NCBI RefSeq assembly: GCF_007827795.1 | Contig: NZ_VITI01000002.1 | Coordinates: forward strand, 496,001-560,000 | Direction of reading: 5' to 3' | Length of the DNA: 64,000 nt | From: Azospirillum brasilense | Lineage (GTDB): Bacteria; Pseudomonadota; Alphaproteobacteria; Azospirillales; Azospirillaceae | Shown here: piece by piece, positions 53,428 to 63,189 of the stretch | How the letters are laid out: the number at the start of each line of letters is the position of its first letter | How positions within the stretch are numbered: the first letter of the stretch is position 1 | Made by a program: the position numbers and the translations under genes | Notes under the pieces: generated by a model | Told to the model about the DNA's origin: nothing | Database searches by the model: none | Seen by the model: only the letters and a program-made list of their open reading frames with translations

Positions 53428-54456
53428 TTAATAGATTTGCCGCGCCGACCCGATCAGCTCCACGAGGATGCCCTCGCGCAGGCCGCGATCGGCGATGCGC
53501 AGGCGCTCCACCGGCCAACAGTCGCACAGCGCGTCCAGCACCGCGCATCCGGCGATCACCAGATCCGCGCGGTCCTGTCCGATGCAGGGATGCCGTGCCC
53601 GCCCGTCGAAGTCCAGCGCGACGAGACGTTCGATGACCGCGCGGGCGTGATCAATGCGCAGAAAGCTGCCGTCCACCGCCCGCCGGTCGTAGCGGCAGAG
53701 GCCGAGATGCACCCCGGCCAGCGTCGTCACCGTTCCGGAGGTGCCGAGCATCTGCACCTGCCCGGCCAGCGCCCGCTCCCGGATGCCGTTGCGCGCTTCG
53801 AAGGAGGCGATGGCCGACGCGACCTCCTCCACCATGCGCCGGTACATGCCGCGGTCGGCGTCCGCGCCGCCGAACTGCTCCGTAAGGCCGATGACGCCGC
53901 ACTGGATGGACGTCTGGTCGAGGATGCGCGGAGGCCGCCCGCGCTCCACCGCCAGCCACATCAGCTCGGTCGAGCCGCCGCCGATGTCGAACACCACGGC
54001 ATAGGGCACGTTCGGGTCGAGCAGCGAGGCGCAGCCGGCGAGCGCGAGGCGCCCTTCCTCCTGGCTGGAGATGATCTCGATGGCGATGCCGGTTTCCCGC
54101 TCCACCGCGTCGATGAACTCGTTGCAGTTCCGGGCGCGGCGGCAGGCTTCGGTCGCCACGGCGCGCACCGCGGTGACGCCGCGCCGCTCGATCTTGGACC
54201 CGCAGATCTTCAGCGCGGCGAGGGTGCGCTCCATCGCCGAGACGGACAGCCGGTCGTTGCGGGTCAACCCCTCGCCAAGCCGGACGATTCGCGAGAAGGC
54301 ATCGATGACGCGGAAGCCGCCGGGAATTGGACGCGCGATCAGCAGGCGACAATTGTTGGTGCCGAGGTCGAGGGCCGCAAAGACCGGGCGCGCAGGTGCC
54401 GACGAACGCAACCGTCCGGTGTCGTTCTGCCGTTCACTGTGCACCTGAAGGTCCAC
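53428..54456 (-). CDS. Ppx/GppA phosphatase family protein
   Basis: This 342-residue member of the exopolyphosphatase/guanosine-pentaphosphatase family has the actin-like ATPase phosphate-1 loop (FAALDLGTNNCRLLIA), TRNDRLS, VATEACRRA, ISSQEEGRLALAG and the phosphate-2 loop (VVFDIGGGSTELMWLAVE). It is the short single-domain form without the C-terminal HD-like domain of E. coli Ppx, as is usual in alphaproteobacteria. The start is a GTG at 54456 with GGGGAGGAG five bases upstream. It precedes rlmE. Confidence 0.93.
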   Translation of the reverse strand: MDLQVHSERQNDTGRLRSSAPARPVFAALDLGTNNCRLLIARPIPGGFRVIDAFSRIVRLGEGLTRNDRLSVSAMERTLAALKICGSKIERRGVTAVRAVATEACRRARNCNEFIDAVERETGIAIEIISSQEEGRLALAGCASLLDPNVPYAVVFDIGGGSTELMWLAVERGRPPRILDQTSIQCGVIGLTEQFGGADADRGMYRRMVEEVASAIASFEARNGIRERALAGQVQMLGTSGTVTTLAGVHLGLCRYDRRAVDGSFLRIDHARAVIERLVALDFDGRARHPCIGQDRADLVIAGCAVLDALCDCWPVERLRIADRGLREGILVELIGSARQIY

Positions 54457-54656
54457 GTCTCCTCCCCGCCATGCTTAAGGGAGTCATCTTAACCCGGTTT
54501 CACGTCCCAGCGAAAGCCCACGAATGGCATTGATTTGTGTCCGCGCGTCCACACCAAGGTGCCACTGGCGAAAAAAGGGCTATACAAGCCCTGCCCGCTT
54601 TGCTACAAGGGCGGCCCACGACGGGACGCGGCGCAGCGCCACTCCCGGTGACGGTC

Positions 54657-54730
54657 TGGGGGATCGTCTAGCGGTAGGACAGCGGACTCTGACTCCGCCA
54701 GCCTAGGTTCGAATCCTAGTCCCCCAACCA
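54657..54730 (+). tRNA. tRNA-Gln (anticodon CTG)
   Basis: This is a 74-nt tRNA. The acceptor stem is TGGGGGA/TCCCCCA and the anticodon stem GCGGA/TCCGC holds CTCTGAC, giving anticodon CTG. The T arm is CTAGG-TTCGAAT-CCTAG, and CCA is encoded. U1-A72 is present, the pair recognised by GatCAB in bacteria that make Gln-tRNA by transamidation; the discriminator base is A rather than the G of E. coli. Confidence 0.96.
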
Positions 54731-54917
54731 CTTTTCCTCTTCGCCATTGCACCGAGCCTGAAACTGGCTGGCGTTGTTCTCAGCGGCGCATTCCCATTTT
54801 TAAAAGGCGTCGACGAACGGCTTTGAAGCGTTCGCGCGGTGGCACCATGGCGTCGCGGTTGGATTCGCCGCCTCCAGGGCTTACTTAAGCGGTCCCCCCT
54901 CCACGGCACGAACTCCC

Positions 54918-57203
54918 TTGACCGACACGCCCCGCCGCTCCGGCAGCTTTCCCGACAAGGACACGATCCTCTCCTTCATCCGCTCCAGCACGACGCCGGT
55001 GGGCAAGCGCGAGATCGCGCGCGCCTTCAAGCTGTCGGGCAGCGACGACCGCGAAAGACTGAAGGAGCTTCTCAAGGACCTGGAAGCCGACGGCGCCGTG
55101 GAACGTGGGCGCAACAAGCGCGTTGCTCCGCCGCGGTCCCTGCCGGAGGTCGCGGTTCTGGACGTGATCGGCGTCGATGCGGACGGCGAGGTCACCGCCC
55201 GCCCGATCACCTGGACGGGTGAGGGCACCCCCCCACGCATCTTCATGATGCCGGATAAGAAGGGACACCCCACGCTGGGGGCGGGCGACCGTGTGTTGGC
55301 GAAGCTGAGCCGCATCAACGACCGGCTGTACGAGGCGCGCACCATCCGGCGGCTGGACGGTACGGTGGGGCGCGTTCTCGGCGTCTATTACCCCGCGGCG
55401 GACGGCGGACGCATCGTCCCGACGGACAAGCGCAACAAGACCGAACTGCTGGTCCTGCCGGCCAACCGCAACGACGCCGAGTCCGGTGAGCTGGTGCTGG
55501 CAGACCTGCTGCCGGCATCGCGGATGGGGCTGCCGCAGGCCCGCGTCGCGGAGCGGCTGGGCCACACGGCCGAGCCGCGCGCCGTCAGCCTGATCGCCAT
55601 CCACACCCACGGGCTGCCCACCGAGTTCCCGCCCGCCGCCCAGCGCGAGGCATCGCACGCCGCCGTTCCCTCCCTGACCGGACGGACGGACCTGCGCGAC
55701 CTCCCGCTGGTGACCATCGACGGCGCCGACGCCCGCGATTTCGACGACGCGGTGTGGGCGGAGCCGGACTCCGATCCGGCGAACCAGGGCGGCTGGCACC
55801 TGCTGGTCGCCATCGCCGACGTGGCCTTTTACGTGCGCCCCAATTCGGCGTTGGACCGGGCGGCCTACGAGCGCGGCAATTCCGTCTATTTCCCCGACCG
55901 CGTCGTGCCGATGCTGCCGGAGGCGCTGTCGAACGACCTCTGCTCGCTGCGCCCCCACGAGGACCGCGCCTGCGTCGCGGCGCATCTGTGGATCGACCGT
56001 CATGGCGCGCTCCTGCGGCACCGTTTCGTGCGCGGCCTGATGCGCTCCGCCGCGCGGCTGACCTACGAGCAGGTGCAGGCGGCCCGCGACGGCGCCCCGG
56101 ACGAGGCCACGGCGCCGCTTTTGGAGACGGTCATCGCCCCGCTCTACGGCGCCTACGCTTGCCTGTGGTCTGCCCGGTTGCGCCGCGGCACGCTGGAGTT
56201 GGATCTGCCGGAACGGCGGGTGCGGCTGGACGAGCGCGGACGGGTGGCGGAGATCGCGGCGCGCGAGCGCCTCGACAGCCATCGGCTGATCGAGGAGTTC
56301 ATGATCTGCGCCAACGTCGCGGCGGCGGACAGCCTGGAACGGGCGGGCATGGCCGGTCTGTTCCGCGTCCACGACCAGCCGTCGCTCGACAAGCAGGAGA
56401 CGCTGCGGGAGTTCCTGACCGGCATCGGCTACACGCTGCCGCGCGCGCCGCGGCTGACCCCGGCCCATTTCACCGCGATCCTCGACCGCGCCGCCGGGAC
56501 GGCGGACTCGCAGCTGGTCAGCGAAGTGATCCTGCGCAGCCAATCGCAGGCGGAGTACAGCCCGGAGAACATCGGCCATTTCGGCCTGTCGCTCGACCGC
56601 TACGCCCATTTCACCTCGCCGATCCGCCGCTACGCCGACCTGATCGTCCATCGGGCGCTGATCCGCGCGCACGGGCTGGGACCGGGCGGGCTGGACGACG
56701 CGGCCATGGCCGGTCTGGCCGACATCGGCGAGCACATCTCGATGACCGAACGCCGCGCCGCCACGGCCGAGCGCGACGCCATCGACCGCTTCACCGCCGC
56801 CTTCCTGGCCGACCGCGTGGGCGCCCTGTTCACCGGCCGGATCTCCGGGGTCACCCGCTTCGGCCTGTTCATCCGGCTCGACGAGAACGGGGCCGACGGG
56901 CTGATCCCCGCCAGCACCCTGCCCGACGACCAGTACGAGCATGACGAGCGTGCCCACGCCCTGGTCGGCCAGCGCACCGGCCGCCGCTATCGGCTGGGCG
57001 CCGCGGTGAAGGTGGTGCTGATGGAGGCCGATCCGCTGACCGGCAGCACCCTGTTCGTCCTGCCCCGCGCCGAAGGAGATGTCGGCGGGGATTCGGCTGG
57101 TGGCACCGATCATCCGTTGCAATCCGGCCACCCGGACCGCCCCCCGCGGAGCGCCCGTTTCGCAGGCCGCGCAACCCAGAAGCAACGGAAGCGTGGCCGC
57201 TGA
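54918..57203 (+). CDS. rnr: ribonuclease R
   Basis: This 761-residue 3'-5' exoribonuclease degrades structured RNA. An N-terminal helical domain (TPVGKREIARAFKLSG) is followed by cold-shock domains. The RNB catalytic core has the metal-binding aspartates in VTIDGADARDFDDAVW, and the C-terminal S1 domain is GRISGVTRFGLFIRLDENG. The basic tail is short. The start is a TTG at 54918, matching the family N terminus; no in-frame ATG fits. Upstream lies tRNA-Gln, downstream the S41 protease. Confidence 0.95.
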   Translation: MTDTPRRSGSFPDKDTILSFIRSSTTPVGKREIARAFKLSGSDDRERLKELLKDLEADGAVERGRNKRVAPPRSLPEVAVLDVIGVDADGEVTARPITWTGEGTPPRIFMMPDKKGHPTLGAGDRVLAKLSRINDRLYEARTIRRLDGTVGRVLGVYYPAADGGRIVPTDKRNKTELLVLPANRNDAESGELVLADLLPASRMGLPQARVAERLGHTAEPRAVSLIAIHTHGLPTEFPPAAQREASHAAVPSLTGRTDLRDLPLVTIDGADARDFDDAVWAEPDSDPANQGGWHLLVAIADVAFYVRPNSALDRAAYERGNSVYFPDRVVPMLPEALSNDLCSLRPHEDRACVAAHLWIDRHGALLRHRFVRGLMRSAARLTYEQVQAARDGAPDEATAPLLETVIAPLYGAYACLWSARLRRGTLELDLPERRVRLDERGRVAEIAARERLDSHRLIEEFMICANVAAADSLERAGMAGLFRVHDQPSLDKQETLREFLTGIGYTLPRAPRLTPAHFTAILDRAAGTADSQLVSEVILRSQSQAEYSPENIGHFGLSLDRYAHFTSPIRRYADLIVHRALIRAHGLGPGGLDDAAMAGLADIGEHISMTERRAATAERDAIDRFTAAFLADRVGALFTGRISGVTRFGLFIRLDENGADGLIPASTLPDDQYEHDERAHALVGQRTGRRYRLGAAVKVVLMEADPLTGSTLFVLPRAEGDVGGDSAGGTDHPLQSGHPDRPPRSARFAGRATQKQRKRGR

Positions 57204-57355
57204 GTCACAGTGGTGGACATTCCGCAACAAAGAGTCTTGCCTCCGACTTTTGTCCCGCCAGCCCTCATTTCTGAAGTGCTATTCCTTATCCGTTCGAATC
57301 CGGCGGGCGACCGTCCGGGTCCGCCTGTGGGAAAGGAGGCCGCGTACGGCGCGCC

Positions 57356-58942
57356 ATGGGCATACGGAAACGAGGTTTTTCACCGCGCGGGCGTCTGTCG
57401 ATCCCGCTCGCGGCTGCCATGTTCGCCGTTGGCCTCGGAAGCCTCGGCGGAACGCTTCCCCGTCCGGCCGCCGCCGCGGCCGAACCCGCCTTCATCAGCG
57501 AGCAGGTGTTCGCCGTCGCCTACGGCAAGATCGCTGAAGTCTATCTTCAACAGGTCGATTTCGGTCGGCTTGGCCTGGACGGGCTGAAGGGACTCGCGAC
57601 CATCGATCCCACCGCCCGCGCCGAGCGCCAGGGCAACACCGTACGCCTGTACGTCTCCGGGAGCCTGATCGCGGAGTACGCCGCCCCGTCGCTCTCCGAT
57701 GCCGCCGGTTGGGCCGCCCTGACCACCAAGGCGGTGGAGCGCGCCCGCCTCTATTCCCCCACCCTCTATCAGGCGGTGCCGGAGCGCGTTTATCAGGTGG
57801 TGCTCGATTCCGTGATGACGGATCTCGACGGCTACTCCCGCTACACCGGCACCCAGCGCGCCACCAGCGAACGCGCCCAGCGCGAGGGCTATGGCGGGAT
57901 CGGGCTGTCGCTGGAAACGGCGAACGGGCGCACCCTGATCCGCAACGTGCTGCCGCGCAGCCCGGCGGACCGCGCCGGCTTCCGCAGCGGCGACCAGCTT
58001 CTGGCGATCGACGGCGACCTGACCGCGCGCCTGAGCGAGGCGGACATGCGCGACCGTTTGCGCGGGCCGACCGGAACGATGGTTCTGCTGACCGTGGCGC
58101 GCGACAACACACCGCCCCGCCGCGCCCCCATCCGGCGGGAGCGCGTGGTTCCCAACACCGTGAACGCCAGCGTGTCCGAGCAGGTCGGCGTGCTGAAGGT
58201 GGACCGCTTCAACGCCGCCACCGCCTCCAACCTGCGCGACGCCGTTCTCTCCACGCGGCAGAGCATGGGCAAGGGCCTGCGCGGTTTCGTGCTCGACCTG
58301 CGCGGCAACCCCGGCGGCCTGCTCGACCAGGCGGTCGCCGTGGCGGACCTGTTCATCGCCCAGGGAAAGATCATCACCACCGAAGGCCGCCACCCCGACA
58401 GCCGCCAGCGCTTCGAGGCCAGTCCCGACGACATCGCCGAAGGGATGCCGCTGGTCGTTCTGGTGGACGGGCGCTCCGCCTCCTCCGCCGAGGTGGTGGC
58501 GGCGGCGCTCCAGGACTCGGGCCGCGCGGTGGTGGTGGGCGCCTCCTCCTACGGCAAGGGCAGCGTCCAGACGGTCACCCGCCTGCCCAACGACGGCGAG
58601 CTGTTCCTGACCTGGAGCCGCATCTACACACCCGCCGGCTACACCCTGCACCGCCAGGGCGTGCAGCCGACGGTCTGCACCAGCCGCAACGGGCAGGACG
58701 ACCCCGTCACCCTGCTGTCCGACCTGCGCGACGGCCGGGCGCGCCCGATGACCCAGTTCGCCGGCTGGCGCGCCCGCGCCGCCGACGACGAGGAGGCGTT
58801 GGCCCGCCTGCGCGAAGCCTGCCCGTGGAAGGAGCACGAACCGGAACTGGACCTGAAGGTGGCGCTGCGCCTTCTCGCCGAACCGGCGCTCTACCAGCGC
58901 GCGGTCGCCCTGTCCTCCACCAACACGGTGGCGGAGCGCTGA
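57356..58942 (+). CDS. S41-family C-terminal processing-type peptidase
   Basis: This 528-residue exported protease has a signal-anchor (RLSIPLAAAMFAVGLGSLGG), a helical region, and a PDZ domain at about 175-255 (GGIGLSLETANGRTLIRNVL, DRAGFRSGDQLLAIDGD). The S41 domain carries the Ser nucleophile in DGRSASSAEVVAAALQDSG and the general-base Lys in GASSYGKGSVQT. It probably trims periplasmic or envelope proteins. The ATG at 57356 has AAAGGAGG 15 bases upstream, a longer gap than usual. Confidence 0.92.
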   Translation: MGIRKRGFSPRGRLSIPLAAAMFAVGLGSLGGTLPRPAAAAAEPAFISEQVFAVAYGKIAEVYLQQVDFGRLGLDGLKGLATIDPTARAERQGNTVRLYVSGSLIAEYAAPSLSDAAGWAALTTKAVERARLYSPTLYQAVPERVYQVVLDSVMTDLDGYSRYTGTQRATSERAQREGYGGIGLSLETANGRTLIRNVLPRSPADRAGFRSGDQLLAIDGDLTARLSEADMRDRLRGPTGTMVLLTVARDNTPPRRAPIRRERVVPNTVNASVSEQVGVLKVDRFNAATASNLRDAVLSTRQSMGKGLRGFVLDLRGNPGGLLDQAVAVADLFIAQGKIITTEGRHPDSRQRFEASPDDIAEGMPLVVLVDGRSASSAEVVAAALQDSGRAVVVGASSYGKGSVQTVTRLPNDGELFLTWSRIYTPAGYTLHRQGVQPTVCTSRNGQDDPVTLLSDLRDGRARPMTQFAGWRARAADDEEALARLREACPWKEHEPELDLKVALRLLAEPALYQRAVALSSTNTVAER

Positions 58943-59011
58943 GTCGTTTTCCGCCCCGGATTGCGGGATAAAAAGGACTCCGATCGGCCCTTCCGGCCAC
59001 TTTACAAAGGC

Positions 59012-59039
59012 TTGACATCGCGGCTGTAGCGGGTATCTT
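59012..59039 (+). promoter_or_regulatory. sigma-70-like promoter of rpmG
   Basis: TTGACA (59012-59017) and TATCTT (59034-59039) are spaced by 16 bp, 64 bp upstream of the rpmG start. Confidence 0.65.
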
Positions 59040-59102
59040 CCCCCGCTACGACGCCGCCCCGCCGGGCTGGCGGGTCACGGATTTTTAGTCGGGATTGAGA
59101 TC

Positions 59103-59270
59103 ATGGCGAAGCAGAACACCGTCCTCATCAAGCTGGTGAGCACGGCTGATACCGGGTTCTTCTACGTGAAGAAGAAGAACCCGAAGAAGACCACCGAGAA
59201 GCTGTCGTTCCGCAAGTACGACCCGGTGGCGCGCAAGCACGTCGAGTTCAAGGAAGCCAAGATCAAGTAA
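59103..59270 (+). CDS. rpmG: 50S ribosomal protein L33
   Basis: This 55-residue ribosomal protein reads [20 protein letters not shown] and continues through [20 protein letters not shown] to the basic end. It has no Cys, so it is the zinc-free form rather than the zinc-binding C+ type. It has its own promoter and a strong terminator. It lies between the S41 protease and pleD, as part of a divK-pleD-rpmG-rnr neighbourhood common in alphaproteobacteria. Confidence 0.97.
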   Translation: MAKQNTVLIKLVSTADTGFFYVKKKNPKKTTEKLSFRKYDPVARKHVEFKEAKIK

Positions 59271-59294
59271 GGTTTCCCGGACTGCCGGAATCAG

Positions 59295-59319
59295 AAAGGC
59301 CGCCTTCTGGCGGCCTTTT
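59295..59319 (+). terminator. intrinsic terminator of rpmG
   Basis: A 10-bp stem (AAAGGCCGCC / GGCGGCCTTT) with a TTCT loop runs into a four-base T tract. It also faces the end of pleD on the other strand. Confidence 0.85.
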
Positions 59320-59363
59320 GCTTGTCTGGACACTGCCTCGCCTCGTCAGCTGCCTCAGTTTCG

Positions 59364-60761
59364 TCAGGGGGACAGCAGCGCTTTGGCGGGAGGGTCGGCG
59401 ATGGTGCGGTTGCGCCCGGCGCGCTTGGCCTCGTACAGCGCCTCGTCGGCACGACGGATCAACCCCTCGGCGGTATCGCCCAGCCGGCCGCCCACCGTCA
59501 CGCCAATGGACACCGTAACCGGGATCTCGCCCACATCGGCGGACACCTTGAACAGCGTGTCGGCAATGAGGCCGCGCAGCCGCTCCGCCACCGTCAGCGC
59601 CGCTTCGGCATCGGTGTCGGGCAGGATGACCACGAACTCCTCGCCGCCCAGCCGCGCCACCAGATCGAAGGTGCGCAGGTTGCGGCTGGCGCGGCTGGAC
59701 ACCTCCTTCAGCACCTCGTCGCCCACGGTGTGGCCATAGCTGTCGTTGACGACCTTGAAATGGTCGATGTCGAACAGCAGGATCGCCACCGGCTTGTGGT
59801 TGTCGATCGCCCGCTCCAGCAGCCGCGGCAAATGAGCGTTGATGTAACGGCGGTTGAAGACGCCCGTCAGGCTGTCGGTCAGCGCCATGGACAGGCTCTG
59901 CTCGTAGTTCGCGCGCAGACGTTCCTGATAGCGCTTGCGCCGGATCTGGATGCGGGCGCGGGCCAGCAGCTCGTTCCGGTCGATGGGCTTGCTGATGTAG
60001 TCGTTGGCGCCGAGTTCCAGCCCCTTGGCAACGCGGTTCAGGTCGCCCTCCTCCACCATCAGCAGGATCGGCACCTGCCGGGTCCGCTCGTGCGAGCGGA
60101 GCTGGGAGCACAGGCGCAGGCCATCCTCGTTCATCAGGGTCAGGCTGATGACCACAAGATCCAGATCGTCGGCCAGCGCGCGCTCCAGCGCCACGGCGCA
60201 GGCGTCGGCGGCCATGACATGGGCGTGGTCGCGCTTCAGCGTCTCGGTGACCCTGTCCAGATCGAGACGCGAGTCCTCCAGCACCAGGACTCGGGCGCCC
60301 TCGAAGGACTCGCTGTTCAACGTGCCCGTCGGCTCGAGAACCCCCAGCTGGCCGGAGGTCGTCTCGCGCAGCCTCCATTCGTCCATCATCATCTTCAGGC
60401 GGACGAGCGACCGCACCCGCGCGAACAGCGCGACGTCGTTGACCGGCTTGGTCAGGAAATCGTCGGCTCCCGCCTCCAGCCCGCGCACGCGGTCGGCGCC
60501 ATCGGACAGGGCGGTGACCATCACCACCGGGATGTGCATGGTCGCAGGATCGGAGCGGATCTTTTCGCACACCTCGAACCCGTCCATGCCGGGCATCATG
60601 ACGTCGAGCAGAACGATGTCCGGCGACTCCCGACGGACCATCTCCAGCGCCTCGGGGCCATTGCTGGCGGTGATGACGTTGAAATACTCGCGCGTCAGCT
60701 TCGCCGCGAGCAGCTTCACGTTCGGAAGGACATCGTCGACGACGAGGACGCGAGCGGACAT
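59364..60761 (-). CDS. pleD: PleD-type diguanylate cyclase response regulator
   Basis: This 465-residue protein has two receiver domains and a GGDEF domain, the PleD order. The first receiver keeps the phosphoacceptor (DIVLLDVMMPGMDGFEV) and Lys (FLTKPVND). The second is degenerate: it has no phosphoacceptor Asp at LVVISLTLMNEDG but keeps YISKPID, as in PleD, where it is a dimerisation adaptor. The cyclase has an intact GGEEF and the inhibitory I-site RTFD five residues before it. It makes cyclic di-GMP and controls the motile-to-sessile transition in Caulobacter. divK lies 27 bp upstream. Confidence 0.96.
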   Translation of the reverse strand: MSARVLVVDDVLPNVKLLAAKLTREYFNVITASNGPEALEMVRRESPDIVLLDVMMPGMDGFEVCEKIRSDPATMHIPVVMVTALSDGADRVRGLEAGADDFLTKPVNDVALFARVRSLVRLKMMMDEWRLRETTSGQLGVLEPTGTLNSESFEGARVLVLEDSRLDLDRVTETLKRDHAHVMAADACAVALERALADDLDLVVISLTLMNEDGLRLCSQLRSHERTRQVPILLMVEEGDLNRVAKGLELGANDYISKPIDRNELLARARIQIRRKRYQERLRANYEQSLSMALTDSLTGVFNRRYINAHLPRLLERAIDNHKPVAILLFDIDHFKVVNDSYGHTVGDEVLKEVSSRASRNLRTFDLVARLGGEEFVVILPDTDAEAALTVAERLRGLIADTLFKVSADVGEIPVTVSIGVTVGGRLGDTAEGLIRRADEALYEAKRAGRNRTIADPPAKALLSP

Positions 60762-60788
60762 GGAACGTGCGACCGATCCCGTAACAGG

Positions 60789-61166
60789 TTAGCGGAGGAA
60801 CTTCTGAACGGCTTCCAGGAACCTGGTGACCGAGATCGGCTTGGCGATGTAGTCCTCGCAGCCGCCTTCCCGGATCTTCTCCTCGTCCCCCTTCATCGCG
60901 AAGGCTGTCACCGCGATGATCGGAATGGACTTGAGTGCCGGATCGTCCTTGATCCAGCGCGTGACCTCCAACCCTGACACCTCCGGCAACTGGATGTCCA
61001 TGAGGATCAGATCCGGATGGTGCTCCCGCGCCATGGCCAGGGCATCCATCCCGCTGCGGGTCTGAAGCGTCGCGTAGCCGTGCGCTTCCAGCAGATCGTG
61101 GAAGAGCTTCATGTTCAGCTCGTTGTCCTCGACGATCAGGACACGCTTCACGGTTCGGTCGTCCAT
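60789..61166 (-). CDS. divK: single-domain response regulator DivK
   Basis: This 125-residue receiver carries the acidic pair in [18 protein letters not shown], the phosphoacceptor Asp in [31 protein letters not shown] and the Lys in [11 protein letters not shown]. The sequence follows Caulobacter DivK closely. DivK links the kinases DivJ/PleC to the CtrA cell-cycle pathway by binding DivL. I chose the ATG at 61166 with AAGGCG upstream; one at 61202 would add 12 residues. It is co-transcribed with pleD. Confidence 0.95.
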   Translation of the reverse strand: MDDRTVKRVLIVEDNELNMKLFHDLLEAHGYATLQTRSGMDALAMAREHHPDLILMDIQLPEVSGLEVTRWIKDDPALKSIPIIAVTAFAMKGDEEKIREGGCEDYIAKPISVTRFLEAVQKFLR

Positions 61167-61352
61167 CGGCGCCTTCTTGGGGCTGTTCGGTTCCGCGAGC
61201 ATCGTGCCACCCGCGCTCCTGCTTGCAGCGACCACACCCGGAGAGATCGGTATAGCCCGTTCACTGTCCCGCCGCGACGGTTAAATTGTCGTTAGCGATG
61301 CCGCTCGCGGCCGGCCGCTTCCCGCGAAGCCCCGAGGATTCCACGGATTCCG

Positions 61353-63080
61353 TCATGCGATCACCCGCTCCGGCGGGAAGTGCAGGTCGATGCGCGTGCC
61401 CTGCCCCGGCGCGCTGGACAGGGCCAGCCGCCCGCCATGGGCCTCCACCAGGGAGCGCACGATGGACAGGCCCAAACCGGTTCCGGCGCCGTTGCGGATG
61501 CGTTCGCCCGGCACCTGACGGAAGGGTTCCAGCACGGTGTGGCGGTGCTCCTCCGGGATGCCGATTCCGGTGTCGATCACGGCGATGCGCAGTCCGGTTC
61601 CGGTCAGATCCTCCGCGCGCGTCACGTCGATGGCGACGCGACCGCCCGCCGGGGTGAACTTGACGGCGTTGGACAGCAGGTTCAGCAGGATCTGCCGCAG
61701 CGACCGCCGGTCCGCACGCAGGCGCGGCAGCGGCCGAGGAAACGAGGCGTCGAAGGCCAGCCCCGCCGACGTCAAAGACAGCTCCTGAAGGGCGTAGACC
61801 TCGCCCACCACGACCGCGACATCCACATCGTCCTCGTGCAACGCGACGTGCCCCGCCTCGATCTTAGACAGGTCCAGGACGTCGTTGATGAGTTCCAGGA
61901 GGTGCGCGCCGGAGGCGCGGATGTTGCCGATGCAATCGCGCTGGCGGTCGGTCAGCGGGCCGGTTCCCGGATGCAGCAGGAAGTCGGCGTAGCCGATGAC
62001 GGCGTTCAGCGGGGTGCGAAGCTCATGGCTCATCCCGGTCAGGAAGTCCGACTTGGCCCGGTTCACCTCGGCCTGCCTCGCGGCCTGCGCGACGCGGCGC
62101 TCGCGTTCCACGGCGCGTTCGGCGGTGTCCAACATCAGGCTGAGCGCGTCGGCGGCCATGGCGGCCAGCATCCGGGTGGCCAGAGGCACTCCCTGAGGAC
62201 GCCGGTGATGGCCGGAGATCACCCCCCACGGCTTGCCGGCATGGGCGACCGGCACGGTCAGGGCCGCCCCCGCCCCCATCCGCCGCAGAAAATCAAGCCA
62301 GGCCGGCGCCGGGCTGCGCAACTGCGCGTGGGCCAGATCGGGCGGCGGCACCGTGGTGTCGGCGTTCAGCAGGGGAACCGGCTCCGCCGCATGGTCGGGC
62401 ATCACACGAACCCGTGGACTCCCGTCCGGGGCGCCGTCGAAGGCGGTCGCCGGCAGGGCGGAGCCGGGATGGAGGTCCGGGGCGGCGTGGTTCCAATCCG
62501 GCGCCTGGTCCTTCGCCACCACCTCTCCATTGCCGAAGGCGTCGAAGCGGCACACGATCACCCGGTCCAGGCCGGTGAGACGGCGAATGGTGTGGGCGGT
62601 ATGTGCCGCGATGGCTTCCAACCCCGCGGCGTCGCGGAGGGCGGCGATCCCCGGCATCGGACCGGATGGCGGCGCCGTGGCGGCGCGGCTCTCCGGCCCG
62701 GCGGGCGGGCGCTCCACCTCCAGGATCACCCGTCCGCCATGCTCGTGAAGGAACGCCGGAAGCGGTTCCTCCCCCGGCGGCGTCACGGCCGCATGCAACC
62801 CCAGCGCCCGCAGGTCCGGCGGCAAGGCGCGCAACTCCGCCAGCAACGCCGCAAGCTCGGGCAGTTCCAGCACGTCGACGCTGCGGCCCAACAACCGTTC
62901 CGGAGCAAGGCCGAGGAAATCCGCCGTGTTGGCGCTGCAGGCCAGGATCGTCGCGCCATCGCCGCGCAGCGCCACCAAGGCGCCGTGCGGCTGTATCGCG
63001 GCGGCGGTGGATGACTGCTCAGCCGGGGATGGGGGCGACGGGGGACTCGGGCGATCCGAAGACGTGTTCAGAGCAGCCAC
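61353..63080 (-). CDS. phytochrome-derived histidine kinase lacking bilin-binding residues
   Basis: This 575-residue soluble kinase has a bacteriophytochrome-type PAS_2 domain (about 25-125; AAIQPHGALVALRGD), a GAF-like domain (about 150-320; VIVCRFDAFGNGEVVAKDQA, ending GKPWGVISGHHRRPQ) and a HisKA-HATPase kinase (FLTGMSHELRTPLNAVIGYA; LLNLLSNAVKFTPAGG; GAGTGLGLSIVRSL). The usual PHY domain is missing. The N-terminal bilin-attaching Cys is absent, PASDIP is replaced by PGSALPATAF, and the conserved chromophore-contacting His in the SPxH region is lost (RSPAPAWLDF). It is therefore unlikely to bind a bilin and probably senses something else. Confidence 0.87.
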   Translation of the reverse strand: MAALNTSSDRPSPPSPPSPAEQSSTAAAIQPHGALVALRGDGATILACSANTADFLGLAPERLLGRSVDVLELPELAALLAELRALPPDLRALGLHAAVTPPGEEPLPAFLHEHGGRVILEVERPPAGPESRAATAPPSGPMPGIAALRDAAGLEAIAAHTAHTIRRLTGLDRVIVCRFDAFGNGEVVAKDQAPDWNHAAPDLHPGSALPATAFDGAPDGSPRVRVMPDHAAEPVPLLNADTTVPPPDLAHAQLRSPAPAWLDFLRRMGAGAALTVPVAHAGKPWGVISGHHRRPQGVPLATRMLAAMAADALSLMLDTAERAVERERRVAQAARQAEVNRAKSDFLTGMSHELRTPLNAVIGYADFLLHPGTGPLTDRQRDCIGNIRASGAHLLELINDVLDLSKIEAGHVALHEDDVDVAVVVGEVYALQELSLTSAGLAFDASFPRPLPRLRADRRSLRQILLNLLSNAVKFTPAGGRVAIDVTRAEDLTGTGLRIAVIDTGIGIPEEHRHTVLEPFRQVPGERIRNGAGTGLGLSIVRSLVEAHGGRLALSSAPGQGTRIDLHFPPERVIA

Positions 63081-63189
63081 CTTTGCGACGGAAAGGTGCA
63101 GATGCTGCGGCGGGATCAGCGTCCGGTCAAGCGCGGCTTGGGGGGTGCGACAGGCTGACCGATCCGGGTTCCGCGCGGCCCGGCCCGGC

